64,000 nucleotides of DNA from Dallia pectoralis (taxonomy: Eukaryota > Chordata > Actinopteri > Esociformes > Umbridae). Under the pieces are notes generated by a model. That model was not told the DNA's origin and ran no database searches. It saw only the letters and a program-made list of their open reading frames with translations. Both the position numbers and the translations under genes were made by a program. Numbering within the stretch: the first letter of the stretch is position 1; every line of letters begins with the position of its first letter. Below are positions 61,021-64,000 of this stretch, one piece after another. The stretch spans positions 17,334,507-17,398,506 of the forward strand of contig CM055743.1 in assembly GCA_029465975.1 (NCBI GenBank). Direction: 5' to 3'.

Positions 61021-61542
61021 AGCTCTACATGGAGGGCTCCCTCAAACCGGCCTTTTGAAGTGAAACGATGATGGGAGAAGTTAATTATCTCCTATTATGC
61101 CGGCTCGGTGCGACCAACCGCCAGTTAGGGGCCATGTTTTCCCTTTAATTAAGCACAGAGCCAAGTGTCGCCTGTCAGCGAAACGCTAAAAGAGCATTTG
61201 AGAGGGAGAGAGTAACCTGGGGGCCTCGGATGAGGGGCCGTGCACACTGGCGCACACATGCTAACGGGAGCACGGTTAGCGTCTTAAGAGAAGCGTTAGC
61301 CGCATCGGCGCCTGCAGCTACCAAACTCGGCTCCCTTAGTAAAGGGCCTTCTGGGTAACAAATCTTCGACTCTTAAGAACTGTTTGTGGAACTGGAAAAA
61401 AATGTTTTTCCGGAAAAGGGAAGTGCCTGAGTCTGTCGACGAAAGACGTCCCTGAAATGATCGTAGCCATTCCGGGCGAGCGTCTGAGCGGAGTGATGTC
61501 GGCGAAGGAATTGAACTCTGTCAGCGCCCATTTGGTTATTTA
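61021..61542. other. Unique sequence, possible conserved element
   Basis: GTTAATTATCTCC, TTTAATTAAGC and CpG-rich words between 61060 and 61370 give enhancer-like texture. No gene recognised. Confidence 0.35.
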
Positions 61543-61914
61543 GCGCACTTCAGTAGCCCACTCGGTTCAGTAGCCCACTCGGTTCAGTAGCCCAATCGGT
61601 TCAGTAGCCCACTCGGTTCAGTAGCCAACTCGGTTCAGTAGCCCACTCGGTTCAGTAGCCCACTCGGTTCAGTAGCCAACTCGGTTCAGTAGCCAACTCG
61701 GTTCTGTAGCCCACTCGGTTCAGTAGCCCACTCGGTTCAGTAGCCCACTCGGTTCCGTAGCCAACTCGATTCAGTAGCCCCCTCGGTTCCGTAGCCAACT
61801 CGGTTCAGTAGCCCACTCGGTTCAGTAGCCCACTCGGTTCAGTAGCCCACTCGGTTCAGTAGCCCACTCGGTTCAGTAGCCCACTCGGTTCAGTAGCCAA
61901 CTCGGTTCAGTAGC
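61543..61914. repeat. 17-bp minisatellite, about 22 copies
   Basis: Units AGCCCACTCGGTTCAGT with AGCCAAC, AGCCCAAT, TTCTGT and TTCCGT variants. Starts from a diverged unit (GCGCACTTCAGT) and ends abruptly at 61914. Confidence 0.96.
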
Positions 61915-62800
61915 ATTTGGGTTCATATAAATAGGTCTTGAATCAGAATTTTAGGACGAGGTGGGGTATTCTGTAATTATTGGATGCAAAATGAAAATAA
62001 ATCTGATCACCAGAACGGTCACCTTTACTCACACACAACGATAACAACATGCAAATTCTGGGGATATTGGTTGGTTCTCTGTTGGTATTATTTTGACAAT
62101 TATCTCAATCGAACCTCTGAGCAAGAAAACGGTTTAATTTCAAGCTACGCACGGAGATAAATAATTACATTTGTTTTTACTTTAGAATTTATTGAAATAG
62201 CCATCAATACATGTGTATTTTCTCCTAAATGTCTAACGAGCCTTTATTGCTTTGTGTAAATACTTTTGAGCATCGTCCACGTCGCCACCGATTCTGTACG
62301 CATCACAGAATGTCATCGGAGCTCAGGACTACCGCCAAACGGCAGGAAGACGTAAAGTCCTGAGGTAACGGCAATAGGAAACACGGGGTGAAATGCTATT
62401 ACAAGGCTAGAGTTGATATACGACTGGGCTATAACATGAAGGAATATGTGAGGGAGTGCTACACACACACACACACACACACACTGTAATGCCGTTCAAA
62501 CATATGTAGGGGGACACACTGCGTCAGGATAAGGAGTTTGCAGATCTATCCCAGCAGGACCGGCGTGAGGTTGTCATTAGATGGTGTAAATCACGTGCGA
62601 CAGAGCCCAGACCCGTCTAAGGTGCGGCCCGACTCGCATGGGATCCAGGGTGCCGGTGTGCATTACGATCCGCGAGACCAGTCCGTCTGTGTGTGTGTGT
62701 GTGCATGTGTGTGTGTGTTTGCTTGCGTCTGCCATATCTGGGACCTCCGTTTCCAAGCGGTTCTTCCACTCGAATTAGCTCACGCGTAAATCTAGCAGGC
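61915..62800. other. Unique sequence with CA/GT microsatellites
   Basis: CA run at 62461-62482 and GT run at 62688-62720. No gene recognised. Confidence 0.5.
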
Positions 62801-63450
62801 GTTCAACCGGAGGCCCGGCCGTGACGTGCCAAGCTCGTTTCACGGGGGGGGGGGGCGTCTGCGCATGCAACGGGGGTGTGGGCCGATGTCCAGGAGGTGT
62901 CCGCACGTTGTCGGAATCGAGATAAATCAGAGCCCGAATCGGACAGGGGCCCTCCCAGTCCAGCCGCGATGACCCCTTTATCCCCGGCTAAAATAGGCCG
63001 TCGGTTGCCATGACACCGACACTCGCGCTGCCTCGCATCACCTCTCATCACGGCCGCCACGCCGGACAAAGGTCAGCGTTTTGAAAGCCCGTTCGCGGAG
63101 GAGCAGGGGAATGGGACCGGGCGAGGGGAGGAGGTGCCAACACACCTGATGTGACAGGCCGACGCGTCTGGGTAGGGGCGGGGGGGAGGAGGTGCGCACA
63201 CCGATAGAAGGAATAAACGGATTCATGAACAACAGGAAAAGGCAAACAGAGCCCAGCCATCATTCCGATTTCGCCAGGCCTCGTCGCTCGGGCCGTCCTC
63301 CGCGCAGCTGGCAGGCTCACGGTAACTTGAAGTAGCGCCGTCCCCGCGGATATTTCCGCGCCTCGGCGGAGCGGGCCGAGCTCATGTGGCAGATGTCAAC
63401 TTTCAGGAAGCTTTAGCGGCGTTTGGAGCGAGCGACGAGGAGGAGGGTCA
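62801..63450. other. CpG-rich block
   Basis: Locally GC- and CpG-rich (GCCGTCCCCGCGGATATTTC, CTCGGCGGAGCGGGCC), with a run of about ten G near 62845-62854. Minus-strand frames of 64-90 codons overlap one another and show no domain. It could be a CpG island of a promoter or first exon outside the recognisable sequence, or a conserved element. Confidence 0.35.
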
Positions 63451-64000
63451 GCGGGGAACAAACAACTGACATAATGAATATGTCACGAACAAAAGCTTGA
63501 CTTTACAGAGGAGAAGGAACACAGGAGGATGGACCCGACAGTTCTGATGAACGCATCCAAGGTTTGCTTGTTGTATAGGAAATTTGGAATGGGTGGTAGA
63601 GAAACTGGGGGGATAAAATGTAAAAAGAGGAAAACACAAGAATGTGTACATTTGTTTGTGAAGAAGGTCACACCAGATTCATGCCTGCCGAGACAAAATG
63701 TCTGAAACCGGCCACTAGAGGCACTTGTGAGCACAATGGCATTTAAAATAAAATCTTTCTTTGTGCCTGTCAAGCCAGCAAGTTTTGTTTCCAAGGATGT
63801 CAATTTGAATGTGTATTGTTAATTTAATTTTTGTCACATGTATGTGTAATTTTAGGATTTTACCGTAACCCATTTTCTAATATTAAAATGCCTGAATCCA
63901 CTGATAAACATATTGAGTTTACACATCTAAAGACGCTTTTCCTCACTTTACCCACCGAGTTTGACATCAGCCAGACAATCGTCGAACATGGACATGAACA
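63451..64000. other. Unique sequence, no gene recognised
   Basis: AT-rich unique DNA to the end of the window. Nothing recognised. Confidence 0.5.

Overview
This window looks like vertebrate, most likely teleost, nuclear DNA. The evidence is the mobile-element fossils: a decayed Tc1-like transposon whose end and transposase match fish Tc1 elements, a second Tc1 remnant ending in the fish transposase C-terminus, hAT elements with CAG...CTG ends and a BED-finger exon, a solo LTR and a non-LTR reverse transcriptase fragment. Many CA/GT microsatellites and stop-riddled unique sequence fit this. The fish group (perhaps the pike/salmon lineage) is a guess. I recognise no host protein-coding exon, no rRNA, no credible tRNA and no bacterial-type system. 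Nearly all open frames are chance, or by-products of tandem repeats whose unit is a multiple of three.

The most striking content is tandem repeats. About fourteen minisatellite segments (thirteen arrays, one split in two) cover roughly 13.2 kb, about a fifth of the window. They are: a 14-bp array (5999-7016), 41-bp (7453-8598), a very large 39-bp array (10790-16590, about 148 copies), 13-bp (22269-23172), 40-bp (27317-28130), 17-bp (29014-29670), a degenerate 17-bp array (39030-39176), 34/35-bp (39826-40110), 13-bp (42381-42550), 14-bp (42806-42889), 13-bp (53252-54580 and 56311-56663), G-rich 14-bp (57467-57557) and 17-bp (61543-61914). The 39-bp array has higher-order structure: marker variants recur at offsets of 1950 bp (50 units) and 3003 bp (77 units), so blocks of the array were themselves duplicated.

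Mobile elements: a hAT 3' end (to 3691), a hAT-like end (from 16948), a solo LTR with TG...CA ends and a 5-bp AGCAA target duplication (26015-26366), a Tc1 fossil (30641-31240), the 3' end of another Tc1 (33563-33825), a short hAT-type MITE (35486-35590), a non-LTR retrotransposon RT fragment (51560-52060), a Tc1 terminal fragment directly abutting a minisatellite (53199-53246), and a 1.73-kb defective hAT (54581-56309) inserted inside that minisatellite.

The unique sequence between these looks like an intergenic or intronic regulatory landscape. Several 250-800 bp blocks have the mixed CpG / TAAT-rich texture of conserved vertebrate enhancers. Some carry PBX-MEIS-type sites (core TGTCAATCA, found five times) or POU octamers (ATGCAAAT). 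These are inferences only; a cross-species alignment would decide them.
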